From an uncultured Clostridia bacterium (GTDB lineage Bacteria; Bacillota; Clostridia; UBA1381): DNA of 17,945 nucleotides. The notes under the pieces are model-generated. The model was not told where the DNA came from. It did not search any database and worked only from the letters and a program-made list of their open reading frames with translations. Below are positions 7,302-16,400 of this stretch, one piece after another. Location of the stretch: contig CAKSJU010000042.1 in NCBI GenBank assembly GCA_934463455.1, forward strand, positions 1-17,945, written 5' to 3'. The translations under genes and the position numbers were made by a program. Position 1 is the stretch's first letter; each line of letters opens with the position of its first letter.

Positions 7302-9002
7302 TTAATCACCGTTTGTTTCAGTATATGGTATTTTAAGTAATATCTTTGTATTCTTTCCCTCATGACTGTATATTTCTATTATACTCTTTTCTCCGTAAAA
7401 CAAATACAATCGTTTATAAATATTTTTCAATCCGATGTGATTTTCCGAAGATGAATTGTCGTCAAAGCTATTCTTTATATCATCAATCTGAAGCTTAGTC
7501 ATTCCCACGCCGTTGTCGCTTACCACAATAGCTATCTCTTCACCCACAAGCTTTGCCGTAACTTCTATAATTCCCGGCTTATCGGTCTTGCCTATTCCGT
7601 GCTTCACGGAATTTTCAACAAGCGGCTGAATTATAAATTTTAAAATCCGACAATTCATTACCCTGTCGTCAACATCGATATTATAGTCAAATTTATCACC
7701 GAAGCGCATGCTTAATATTTTAAAATAATCTTCTATGCTCTTTATCTCGTCGCATATCCTCACCTCTGTTTCGGCAGACAGATTATATCTCAGCATGTCC
7801 GCAAGCGAAACAATTATCTCTTCCACCTTATCGCTTTCTTCCGTCATGGACATCATTCTGATAAGGTCTAATGTGTTATACAAAAAGTGTGGATTTATCT
7901 GGCTTTCATATGCCATAAGCTGCGCTTTTTTCAGCTGAATTTCCATTTCCATTATTTGGTTTACCTGCTCGTCAAGCTTATCCATCATTTTATTAAACTC
8001 AACGCTCAAATATCCGATTTCGTCATTTTTGCTGTATGTTGTACGGCTTTTTAAATTACCTTGACTGGCTTCCCGCATACAGTTTGTAATTTCGTTGATA
8101 GGCTCTCCCTGACGTCGGTAAGTCTTTTTTACCTGCAGCAATATAAACACTCCGAAAATCAAAACCATAGCCAAAAATCGCAAAATCACAATATTTTCCG
8201 ACTTGTTTATACTGTTCAGGTTCATCATATATCCGTATTTCAAATTACATTTTCGTGATTGAGTAAAAAATATATAATATTTAACTCCATTGTATTTATA
8301 TCTTTTCTTATCATTACTTATAATATCGTCGCAGCTTTTTCCTATCATATTTTTGTCGCTGCTTAAAATTATTTCGTTCGCATCATTTAATATTATAAAT
8401 TCATCATCTGTTTTTTTAAGCTCAGTACATGCCTTTATTACTTCCTCCGGATTTATTATAATATAAATATATCCTATCGGGACAAGCTGCGTATCATAGT
8501 CATACAATTTTTTACAAAGGACAACCGATTGCTCATCGCTCCTCCATATTTCTCCTCCTTTATATTTCTCCAGAATATCAACATACCGTCTCTGCCATTC
8601 ATAAAATATCTCCGGAGTTCTGCTGCCTATGCTCACCATCTGAAAATCGTTGTCGAAAAATACAACGCCCTTTACGCCTTTAATTCTGTTCGCATAATTC
8701 TGCAGTGCCTGCGACATGTTGTACTCGTATATTCCCGCCGAGCCGTACTCCTGCTTTTTGTCAACGATTTCCTTTATTCTTTCGCTGCCCGCATTGTGCA
8801 GCACCGAAGCATACTGCTTCAGCTCGGTATCAAAATTCATCTCTCCGGTCTTAAGCAGATTTTCCGAATACTCCAAAGCAACCTTAATTGTATAGTTTCT
8901 GTACGAATAGGCGCAAACAGCAAAAATAACGGCTACTGCCGCAATAAAATACATAGCGTAAACATAAAACATTTTAAGCCAATATGAATATATTTTTTTC
9001 AT
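7302..9002 (-). CDS. YesM-type sensor histidine kinase
   Basis: This membrane sensor should detect an extracellular sugar signal, directly or through a binding protein, and phosphorylate the adjacent regulator. The 566 residues show a first membrane helix at about 12-32, an extracellular region of about 240 residues resembling a Cache-type sensor, a second helix at about 271-290 (AMVLIFGVFILL), a HAMP linker (about 291-345) with coiled-coil character, and a LytS/YesM-type kinase core. The phospho-acceptor is H372 in QINPHFLYNTLD. The ATP-binding domain has N464 in LVENSVKHG, DNGVG at 496-500 and GLKN near 524. The start ATG at 9002 has GGAG 8 bases upstream (9011-9014). The 82-base gap to the SLH gene upstream contains a hairpin, so the pair may be only partly coupled to that operon. 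In many Firmicutes such pairs neighbour sugar ABC transporters; none is in this window. Confidence 0.95.
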   Translation of the reverse strand: MKKIYSYWLKMFYVYAMYFIAAVAVIFAVCAYSYRNYTIKVALEYSENLLKTGEMNFDTELKQYASVLHNAGSERIKEIVDKKQEYGSAGIYEYNMSQALQNYANRIKGVKGVVFFDNDFQMVSIGSRTPEIFYEWQRRYVDILEKYKGGEIWRSDEQSVVLCKKLYDYDTQLVPIGYIYIIINPEEVIKACTELKKTDDEFIILNDANEIILSSDKNMIGKSCDDIISNDKKRYKYNGVKYYIFFTQSRKCNLKYGYMMNLNSINKSENIVILRFLAMVLIFGVFILLQVKKTYRRQGEPINEITNCMREASQGNLKSRTTYSKNDEIGYLSVEFNKMMDKLDEQVNQIMEMEIQLKKAQLMAYESQINPHFLYNTLDLIRMMSMTEESDKVEEIIVSLADMLRYNLSAETEVRICDEIKSIEDYFKILSMRFGDKFDYNIDVDDRVMNCRILKFIIQPLVENSVKHGIGKTDKPGIIEVTAKLVGEEIAIVVSDNGVGMTKLQIDDIKNSFDDNSSSENHIGLKNIYKRLYLFYGEKSIIEIYSHEGKNTKILLKIPYTETNGD

Positions 9003-9030
9003 TATGCTATCTCCGCCTTAAAATCCTTCA

Positions 9031-9078
9031 GGGGTGCTCTTTTTCTTATCGGGTATTTTTAAAAAGCACCCCTTTTTT
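9031..9078 (+). terminator. Terminator-like hairpin, U-tract on the plus strand only
   Basis: GGGGTGCT (9031-9038) pairs with AGCACCCC (9065-9072) and the arms extend through T and A runs; six Ts follow at 9073-9078 on the plus strand. The shape is that of an intrinsic terminator, but the neighbouring genes all read on the minus strand. On the minus strand the stem is slightly stronger (a G-U pair replaces an A-C mismatch) but is followed by TGAAGGATTTT, a poor U-tract. It may therefore block antisense transcription into the SLH genes, or act as a partial terminator or RNA-stability element between the SLH genes and the kinase. Confidence 0.55.
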
Positions 9079-9084
9079 AATATC

Positions 9085-11661
9085 TTAGTTGTATATTATC
9101 ATTGCCACCGGCCAGCACATACTGGTAAGAACAACTGCTCTGCTGCAATTTTCTCCCGTGCTTGCATAGTCAAAAATGTCTCCGTCTGAAGCTTTTGTTA
9201 CCGGGTCTTTTCTCTTTTCGGTATCATACACATACACTCTGCCCTGACTTTGGAAGGTTTTGTAGCTGAAAATTTCACCCACTGCCGTATTTACATTTGA
9301 AGCCTCATCGTCAACAATCAATATCTGACCGTCCTCGAATTTTGCGACCTTTCCGAATACCGCTCTGCCGGTTGCGCCCATATTCGAGCCTATTGAAGAA
9401 AATCCGCTTTTTATGTTATTCTTATAATCATACTGAACCTTCAGATTGATTATTTCATCCTTGATATTTTTCGAATACTCAATCATCTGCCCCGTTACAA
9501 GACCGGAAATGTCAACCGTATTCGCAACAAATATTTTTTCCTCCTTAACCGACGAGCCGGAAAGAACATATAAATTCAATATTCCGACGCCCTCGTCCTC
9601 CTCGTTCAGTCCGCGCGAAACCTCTTTTATAATTCCGCGTTCAACGCTTGATGAATCTATCGTATTATTATTTTTTCTTACTACAATAACGTCCGATACG
9701 ATAGAATCGCTTTTTCCGTATGCAACTATATTATAGCTTGTGTCGTTCTGGAAATAAGACATATCGCGCTTTGTGTAATCCGAAGCCGCACCGCCGCCTA
9801 TAGGAATTACAAATACAACCGTTCTTGAATCAACCGCAGCCATATTCGTAAACGAATTAACGCCCAAGCCTTTGTAGCCTATACTTGTTGATTCGTATTT
9901 TTTGGCAAGCGAGCCTTCAGCGGTATCGTTGCCCTCGGTGTCAATTTTTGTAACTTCACCGTCCGAATTTGTGCGATAACGGATTACCTGCTCCGACAGT
10001 GCCGCAATTGCTGACTCTCTGTTTTCCTTAGCTACCTGTACAAAATCGATATAAAATCTCTCAACAACCGGAACATTTTCAATGCTTCCGCTTTCGGTAA
10101 GCATCTTCAGATAATATTTTTCTTCTTCGCTGTCATCTTTATACGTTTTCAGCAGATAACCGAAGCTCCATGTCTTTGCAGCTCCTTTGTCGGCACGGAA
10201 GCCTACCGCTCTTCCGCGGAAGTCGATATACAAAATACCGCTGTCGCCGATTTTCAAAACCGTATCATATGTTGCTTTAAAACCCGGTGCAATCTTATAA
10301 TCGGTATCGTTCACCGAAACGTACGGAATATTTCCTCTTGAAATTTCCGAAACGGAGCCTTCAACAACCGCTTCGCGCATTACCGTAAAGCTGTAATACG
10401 TTCCTGTGCTGTCCTTTGACCAGGTAAGCACATTTCCCTCCGATATATCGGTGAATTTCAGTTTTTTTCCGTTTCCGTCCGACACGGTTATATTGTCGTC
10501 TTCAACATTTTTTAAATCAAGTCCGTTCGTATCGGAGAAATAATCCACAATAGATTTTTTCTCGTAATTAATAGATTTGACAGCCAATGTGTAAACAGGC
10601 TTAACACTTATTACATTATACATTCCGTCGCCGTCATTGTCAATAAGCTTTATGCTTCCGTCGGAAATTACAAAGGTATTTTCGTCATAAATTCCGAGCG
10701 GAGTATCTTCGTACAATACATCCGCGTCTTTATCGATTCTCGCGGTCATATTTTTATCTTTTTCGCTGTCGTTATATTCTATTTGTTTATCCGAATAGCT
10801 TACAAAATCCTCCGCGTCGATAACAAGCTCTTTTGTCTTTTTATCATTTTTCTCGATACAGATAAGCTCTTCGTCATCGTCATCGGTGAAATACGCCGTC
10901 ACATAGCAGCCTATTAAGTCGCTTACGTCATAATCTCCGATATTGTAATTTACTCCGTCTATGTTAATTTCGTTATATCCCGCGTAGGAATACTCTGTCA
11001 ACGCCGAGCGATAGCTTCCCTTTACCACTCCTTTTACGGTTTTTATCTTCATTTTTTTCAAAAGCAGAGTATTGTCCGAAACAACCTCGTATTTCGGTTT
11101 TTCGCTAAGACTTGTCTGAAGCATCATATCCGTATTTATTGCATTTGACAAAAGTGCTGTCATTCCGTCATATGAAAGCTCCGCATCCGGCGACTGCTTT
11201 ACTCCGCTTGTAAGTCCCAGCTCCGATGCCACCACATTGTAGGAGTCGGGATAACTGCCTACGGTTTTTGCATACTCCGCATAGCCAAGCAAATTTACAA
11301 CCGCCGCAGTTGCCTGCTGCACTGTAATTTTTTTGTCCGGCTCAAATTTTCCGCCGCCCATACCGCTCATTATTCCGCTCGCCGTAACAAAATTTATTGC
11401 GGCGGCTCTTTCGTCGGTATAAGGAACGTCTATATAATATGTTTCGCCCGAGCCCTGCATATTATCCATACCGAGTATTTTCGAAATTGAAACCGCAAAG
11501 TCCAGTCTCGAAACGGTCTCGTCTCCCTTTTTGTCGGTCGGGATAATTTCAAGCTTTTGCAAAATTGCTTTTTCGCTTCCGCTTGCGCTTGTCTTCGCCG
11601 ACACCGGGAGGCTTTGCAGCGCTATAACCGCGCATAAAATAAATACTGCTATTTTTTTCAT
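9085..11661 (-). CDS. Surface protein with N-terminal SLH domains and beta-repeat body
   Basis: The 858-residue protein starts with a clear signal peptide (MKKIAVFILCAVIALQSLPVSA, cleavage near residue 22). Residues about 30-180 look like three SLH repeats. The second is the clearest (YYIDVPYTDERAAAINFV, then GIMSGMGGGKFEPDKKIT at 97-113); the first and third are degenerate. SLH domains bind pyruvylated or otherwise modified secondary cell-wall polymers, so the protein is expected on the cell surface. The remaining 650 residues carry no catalytic signature and are predominantly beta. They appear to consist of about eight related units of 64-103 residues, each ending in a strand pattern like VIRYRTNSDGEVTKI. 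A strong GGAGGGAG site sits just before the ATG, and the upstream SLH gene ends 18 bases away, so the two are cotranscribed. Its role may be scaffold, S-layer-like coat or stalk; the function is unknown. Confidence 0.93.
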   Translation of the reverse strand: MKKIAVFILCAVIALQSLPVSAKTSASGSEKAILQKLEIIPTDKKGDETVSRLDFAVSISKILGMDNMQGSGETYYIDVPYTDERAAAINFVTASGIMSGMGGGKFEPDKKITVQQATAAVVNLLGYAEYAKTVGSYPDSYNVVASELGLTSGVKQSPDAELSYDGMTALLSNAINTDMMLQTSLSEKPKYEVVSDNTLLLKKMKIKTVKGVVKGSYRSALTEYSYAGYNEINIDGVNYNIGDYDVSDLIGCYVTAYFTDDDDEELICIEKNDKKTKELVIDAEDFVSYSDKQIEYNDSEKDKNMTARIDKDADVLYEDTPLGIYDENTFVISDGSIKLIDNDGDGMYNVISVKPVYTLAVKSINYEKKSIVDYFSDTNGLDLKNVEDDNITVSDGNGKKLKFTDISEGNVLTWSKDSTGTYYSFTVMREAVVEGSVSEISRGNIPYVSVNDTDYKIAPGFKATYDTVLKIGDSGILYIDFRGRAVGFRADKGAAKTWSFGYLLKTYKDDSEEEKYYLKMLTESGSIENVPVVERFYIDFVQVAKENRESAIAALSEQVIRYRTNSDGEVTKIDTEGNDTAEGSLAKKYESTSIGYKGLGVNSFTNMAAVDSRTVVFVIPIGGGAASDYTKRDMSYFQNDTSYNIVAYGKSDSIVSDVIVVRKNNNTIDSSSVERGIIKEVSRGLNEEDEGVGILNLYVLSGSSVKEEKIFVANTVDISGLVTGQMIEYSKNIKDEIINLKVQYDYKNNIKSGFSSIGSNMGATGRAVFGKVAKFEDGQILIVDDEASNVNTAVGEIFSYKTFQSQGRVYVYDTEKRKDPVTKASDGDIFDYASTGENCSRAVVLTSMCWPVAMIIYN

Positions 11662-11679
11662 ATTCTCCCTCCGTCTCCG

Positions 11680-13362
11680 TTAATTCATGCTTTTGAGAAT
11701 TGAAGCGATAACAACCGCCATCTGCGCTCTTGTACATGTTTCTTTCGGTCCGAACGAGCCGTTCGGGAAGCCTTTTATAAATCCGCTTTCATTCATAACG
11801 CTGACCGCTTCTTTTGCATATTCCGCTATATCCTCACTGTCGGTAAAATCGTTTTTGCCGCTTGATTTAAATTCATATCCCGCCGCCTTTGCCGCTCTGT
11901 AAGCAAATACAGCCATTTCTTCACGGGTAAGCGTTTTTCCTATTCCGAAAGTATTTTCGTCCAATCCCATTACTATTTTGTTTTTGTATGCGATTGAAAT
12001 ACTGTCATAATACCATGCCGATTTATCCGCATCGGTAAATCCCGGGTCTTCTCCGCCTTTTATTTCAAATGCGGCAATAATTGTTTTTACAAACTGTTCT
12101 CTCGTTACATTGTCATTAGGCTTAAAATCTCCGTTTTCATCGCCGGAAATTGCATTTTTTCCGACAAGAAATTCCACATATTCTCTTGCCCATTCGGCGT
12201 CTTTTATGTCTTTTAATCCGCCCTTTACATCATCCTGCGGTTTTGAGGGAGTTTTATCAACCGGTGTTATAACCGTTGACGACGGAGTCCTTCCGCCGCC
12301 TCCGCCGGTTCCGCCTCCCGATACATTTGTATTTCCGCCTGTGGGATTTTCCGCCGTTTTCTGCGCCGCCGCAAGAGTATCTGCAGCTGCCGAAAGCTCG
12401 CTTATCGATTTGTAATAATTGCCCGAAAGTCCCTTATATATGCTTGTCGGGTCTTTTATTCCGCTTAATTTAGCGTTCCAATCTATAGTTACGGTACCGG
12501 GATATTTTTTCAAAAGCTGTTCCGCCTCACCGTATGTTTTTACATGGCTCAGGCTTACAAGAACAATTTGTTCCGCCGCCGTATTTTTAAACGATTTATA
12601 GTCCTTAACCCCCGCGTTCGTCATATATCCGAAAAGCTCGGTTTTTTGTTCATCCGTAAAGGTTTTGTATAAGTCGTAATCTTCAAGGTTATTAAGTTCA
12701 AGAATATTTTCGTATTGGTCGGCAAGAAATGCAAAATTACTCTTGTTTGCGGCATTTGTTAAAATAAGCGCCGCCGCATTCTTTTTGTATGAGCTTGCCG
12801 CAGCTTCTGCGTCCGCAAAAGGTTTATCCGCTATAACAGCGGCTCCCAAAGCATTTTTATCCATTGCATTTGCTTCAAAATCCGATATATTAAGCCCGTC
12901 GGCGTTTTGTGAAAACAATTGCGCCATGCCCGCGGGAGTTGTTTCGGAATTTACGCTGTCAAAGAAATTTTGCAAATCCGATTGTGCCATAATTTTAAAA
13001 ACTACCGGAGCATCGTCTCCCACGCAAAGCTTATACTCTCCGCTTGCGTTTGTAACGGTGTATTTGTAAAGAAAAGTTCCGTCCTCGTTTGTCTTTATAT
13101 TTTTAAGTATTTGATAAATATCTTTTATGTTGCTGCCGTTCGGGTCTGCCGCTGTTTCGTCCGCACCGGGATTTACAACAGCCAATGATACATAATCCGC
13201 ATCGCTTTTTCCCGATACCGCAATCTCGGTTTTTGTATCGCTGCCCACTAAATTCTGATTTACTTCAAAGCTTGTCAAAACCTTAGCCTCGGCACTTATT
13301 GCGGAGAGTACAGAGCAAATTACAACCGCACGGCAAATTCTTTTTTTCATATTAAATTTCAT
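11680..13362 (-). CDS. Surface protein with C-terminal triple SLH domain
   Basis: This 560-residue exported protein opens with MKFNMKKRICRAVVICSVLS and a hydrophobic signal segment, probably cleaved near residue 26 (ISAEA). The first ATG is preferred over the one at codon 5 because AAAGGA lies 6 bases before it. Residues about 30-125 look like an Ig-like beta domain and 126-335 are alanine-rich and helical. A glycine-rich linker (343-357, GGGTGGGGG) leads to three standard SLH repeats at about 383-435, 441-495 and 506-558, with typical TREQF, TREEM and TRAQM ends. No enzyme motif is visible. The arrangement mirrors its neighbour, which carries its SLH domains at the N-terminus. A surface structural or scaffolding role is inferred. 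A 96-base gap containing competing hairpins separates it from the giant glycosidase gene upstream. Confidence 0.93.
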   Translation of the reverse strand: MKFNMKKRICRAVVICSVLSAISAEAKVLTSFEVNQNLVGSDTKTEIAVSGKSDADYVSLAVVNPGADETAADPNGSNIKDIYQILKNIKTNEDGTFLYKYTVTNASGEYKLCVGDDAPVVFKIMAQSDLQNFFDSVNSETTPAGMAQLFSQNADGLNISDFEANAMDKNALGAAVIADKPFADAEAAASSYKKNAAALILTNAANKSNFAFLADQYENILELNNLEDYDLYKTFTDEQKTELFGYMTNAGVKDYKSFKNTAAEQIVLVSLSHVKTYGEAEQLLKKYPGTVTIDWNAKLSGIKDPTSIYKGLSGNYYKSISELSAAADTLAAAQKTAENPTGGNTNVSGGGTGGGGGRTPSSTVITPVDKTPSKPQDDVKGGLKDIKDAEWAREYVEFLVGKNAISGDENGDFKPNDNVTREQFVKTIIAAFEIKGGEDPGFTDADKSAWYYDSISIAYKNKIVMGLDENTFGIGKTLTREEMAVFAYRAAKAAGYEFKSSGKNDFTDSEDIAEYAKEAVSVMNESGFIKGFPNGSFGPKETCTRAQMAVVIASILKSMN

Positions 13363-13409
13363 AGCTTTTCCTTTCTTTAAACAGGGTCTTTTACCGCTCC
13401 GTTTATATA

Positions 13410-13442
13410 GCCCCTTTAAGGGGCGGAGAGTTTCCGCCCCTT
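13410..13442 (-). promoter_or_regulatory. Overlapping, mutually exclusive hairpins in a leader
   Basis: AAGGGGCGGA (13418-13427) can pair with TCCGCCCCTT (13433-13442) as a 10-bp GC-rich stem with a 5-base loop. AAGGGGC (13418-13424) can instead pair with GCCCCTT (13410-13416) around a single T. The two folds share one arm. On the minus strand neither is followed by a T-run, so this is not a plain terminator between the giant glycosidase and the first SLH gene. RNA processing, transcript stabilisation or a switch-like leader are all possible. Confidence 0.5.
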
Positions 13443-13458
13443 CTAAAAGGCTTTTACA

Positions 13459-16400
13459 TTATTGTTTCGGAACTATCGGTGTCATTTCGCCCAGGCTGTT
13501 CCAGAAGTAATAGTTTACACTTCCTATATTTTCCGAATTAACATTAATGGTTTTTGTTATCTCGGCATTTTTGGTTTTTGCCGAAATCGTTACCGGAACG
13601 TCTATAAGCTCTTCACATCCGTTAATTGCAATAATTATGCTGCCCGAAACACTTTCCGCCGTATAATTATTGAATTTGAAGGTTACGCTGTTCGCACCGG
13701 TCTGCGGTTTTGCGTAAACCGTTTCGTTTTTGGTATAATATGCCTTGTTAAGAGCCGCGTTTGCTGATGCAAGGGCATTGCCCGTCAGATATTCCTCATG
13801 ATTTTTCCAATTGTCGTTTGCTATAACGTACAGGTTTCCGTACTTAAATGCGCAAACCTTGCCGTTATCGGCTGTAGCAAGCGTCATTGCTCCCGCGGGC
13901 GGATTAAGGATTTGTACCTTGTCGCCGCCGAGCGTTGAAAATTCGTTTGTATAGTATTGGTCAATAGCCGGAATCTGACCGAGGTCATATCTTAAGCCCA
14001 TAACCATAACATTTTTCTTTGCAGCAAGCGTTCCGAGCTTTTCATCGATTTCTTTTCCGTAAACCTTTGAAAGAGGAGCGTTCTTAATATTAATTATAAT
14101 GGTATCTGCGGAAATGTCAAGATTATTTGTTCCCATTACATAAGCTCCGTTCGAAAGAACTGTATTATTATACAAATCACTGTCATTTTCCGGAATTACC
14201 GCTGTTCTCTTATTATGAGCGATGCTTGTACCGTTCCAATTCCATGTAGCCGTCGGAGCCGGATAAATCGCATAAATCTGCTCATTTGCGCTTCCCTTTG
14301 TAATCTGTGCGGGATTCAAAGCCGCCGCATATTCTCCGAGCCATCTGTACATCTCAGGCTTTTCGGTATATGCATATGCCTTTACATACTCGTTTCTGTT
14401 ATTGAAAACAAAGTCATATACGCCCTTTGCGCCTGCCGAATAAAGCGAATTGAAATGCTCATACATTGTCTTTTTATCACCGTAGCTTACAATACCGCTT
14501 TCTTTCTTTGCAACAACGTCCGATGTGGTATTCGTTTCGGTTACGAGATTCCACATAGTCTTTGCCGACTGTCTGCAAAGTGCTCCCGCAACTGCGGTTT
14601 GTTCCGCTACGGTTTCAAATGAGCCGTACGCTTCCGCACCGATACCGTCATGACCGCCTTTGACATTTGAATTTACAAAAAACGGATTAATGTACTGAAC
14701 GTTTTTGTAAACAACCGGAATATCGCTGTTTGTCTTTATAACATCCGCCGTATCCGTAAGATATGCTGCAAGAGCATATTCTCTGTACAGAACGCAGTCA
14801 TCCCACAGGCAGCCCGAAGCACTGTTATATGAATAAATTTCGTTTGTGTCCGCTTTTGCAAGAATTGTTGTTCCGTTGTTTGTATTTATCGGCATCATTC
14901 TTGCCGCGTCCGCAAAGCTTGTAACCTCCGGAGTAATCTCCCATGCGCTGTTCAAAGCTGCAACGGTTTTATATTTGTTTTCCAGCCATGCTGCATATCC
15001 CGCTACATATTCTTCATTGTAAGGAACAAAGCATTCCGCCGGATTTGAGAAAGCAATCTCATTATATGTCGGGTCAACAACAAGTCTGAAACCGTCGCCG
15101 AAGCTTACAACAGTGAAAAGCTCATTTAATTTTTCAAAGGTTGCCGCCTTTTCCTTTTCGAATATATTCGGAACCGTAATCTGCGCACCCTTGACATAAG
15201 GCAGGAAGCAAACTGTCTTTTCCGCGTCTGCCGCATTTAAGCCCTCTGCTTTAAAGGTAACCGTGCTGTCATTCTTAGTGTACGATGCGTCGCCTCTTTG
15301 TACACAGCTTCCGTTTGAAATTACATAGAATTTCGCATTAATTTCTTCCGGATAACCCAATTGTTTTAGCTTAACGTTTACACTTGCTTCGGAAGCACCT
15401 GCCGCTGCCGTTGCTTTTATCGCATTAACATTCGCTCCGATATAATAGCCGTCATATGAATTACTTGTTGCTGCGCTCGGCTGTATGCCGTAACGGAAAC
15501 CGTGCTCGTCAAGGTATTGTGTAAAATAATCCCATGCCGCAAGATTTTCTTCGGTCAGCTTGGCATTGATATATAAATCCTTGATGCCTCTTCTTTCAAG
15601 CTCCTCCAAAACATTTAAATCGTTCTTAAGCAAGGATTTGTTTGAAACAGGGCTATCACTGTTATAGGACTCGATAAATTCCGAGCAGAACATTCCGCCC
15701 ATCGGAACAAACGGTTTACCGTCCCAAATCATAGCACCACTTTGATTTACATACCAGAAATGGGTGTTTCCTGTTTTCTTGCTGTAATAATTACCGTTTG
15801 AAAGCGGTTTTGCGTCCGCGCCGTTTTCTACCGTAAACGATGCCGCAGCACTCTGTGTTTCAAAGCCCTGCACGCCCATTTTAACGGTGTATTGTCCCGC
15901 GGGGATTTTCGGAGCAGCAAAATTGAAAGTATATTCTCCTGTATTTTCCGAAATATTTATTTCGTCAAAATCCGAAACTGCCCACAAAACTCCGTCCTTG
16001 TAAAATTCGAGACGTGCCTTTGCCACCGCTTCCGCATTTGCCGAAATTGACGCTGTCGCCGTTGTTCCGGAAATATTTAGTGCACTTACTGCCGCTGTCT
16101 TTTTGATAATTTCGCCGTTTCCGAGAGCTGCCTCCGCAACGGTTATCCATTCGGCATTTCCGCCGGTGCGTACCTTAAGCTTATAATTTCCGTCCGGAGC
16201 ATAGCTCGGAACATTTATTTTGAATCTTTCGGTATAATCCTTGTTTGCTTCTCTGTTTTTAAGAAGAGGATTAGGTCTTTGAAGTATCGAATTTACCTTT
16301 TCGCCGTTCCACTCCAGTTTAATTTCATAAATAACATCCGCGTCCGTAGCCGCTGTCAGATTTGACATAAAGCTTGTTTCCAAATCCTTGCCTCTTTCAA

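Noticed and set aside
8529..8987. 152-codon plus-strand open frame opposite the kinase gene
   Set aside because: Shadow of a well-supported gene on the other strand, with unusual composition and no start signals.
12110..12415. Proline-rich plus-strand open frame opposite the SLH gene
   Set aside because: It is the antisense image of the glycine-rich linker and SLH coding sequence; no ribosome binding site or independent coding signal.
13340..13350. Runs of A/T near the start codons of the SLH and kinase genes as phase-variable tracts
   Set aside because: They are 7-8 bases, encode the usual Lys-rich signal or membrane start, and nothing else suggests slippage control.
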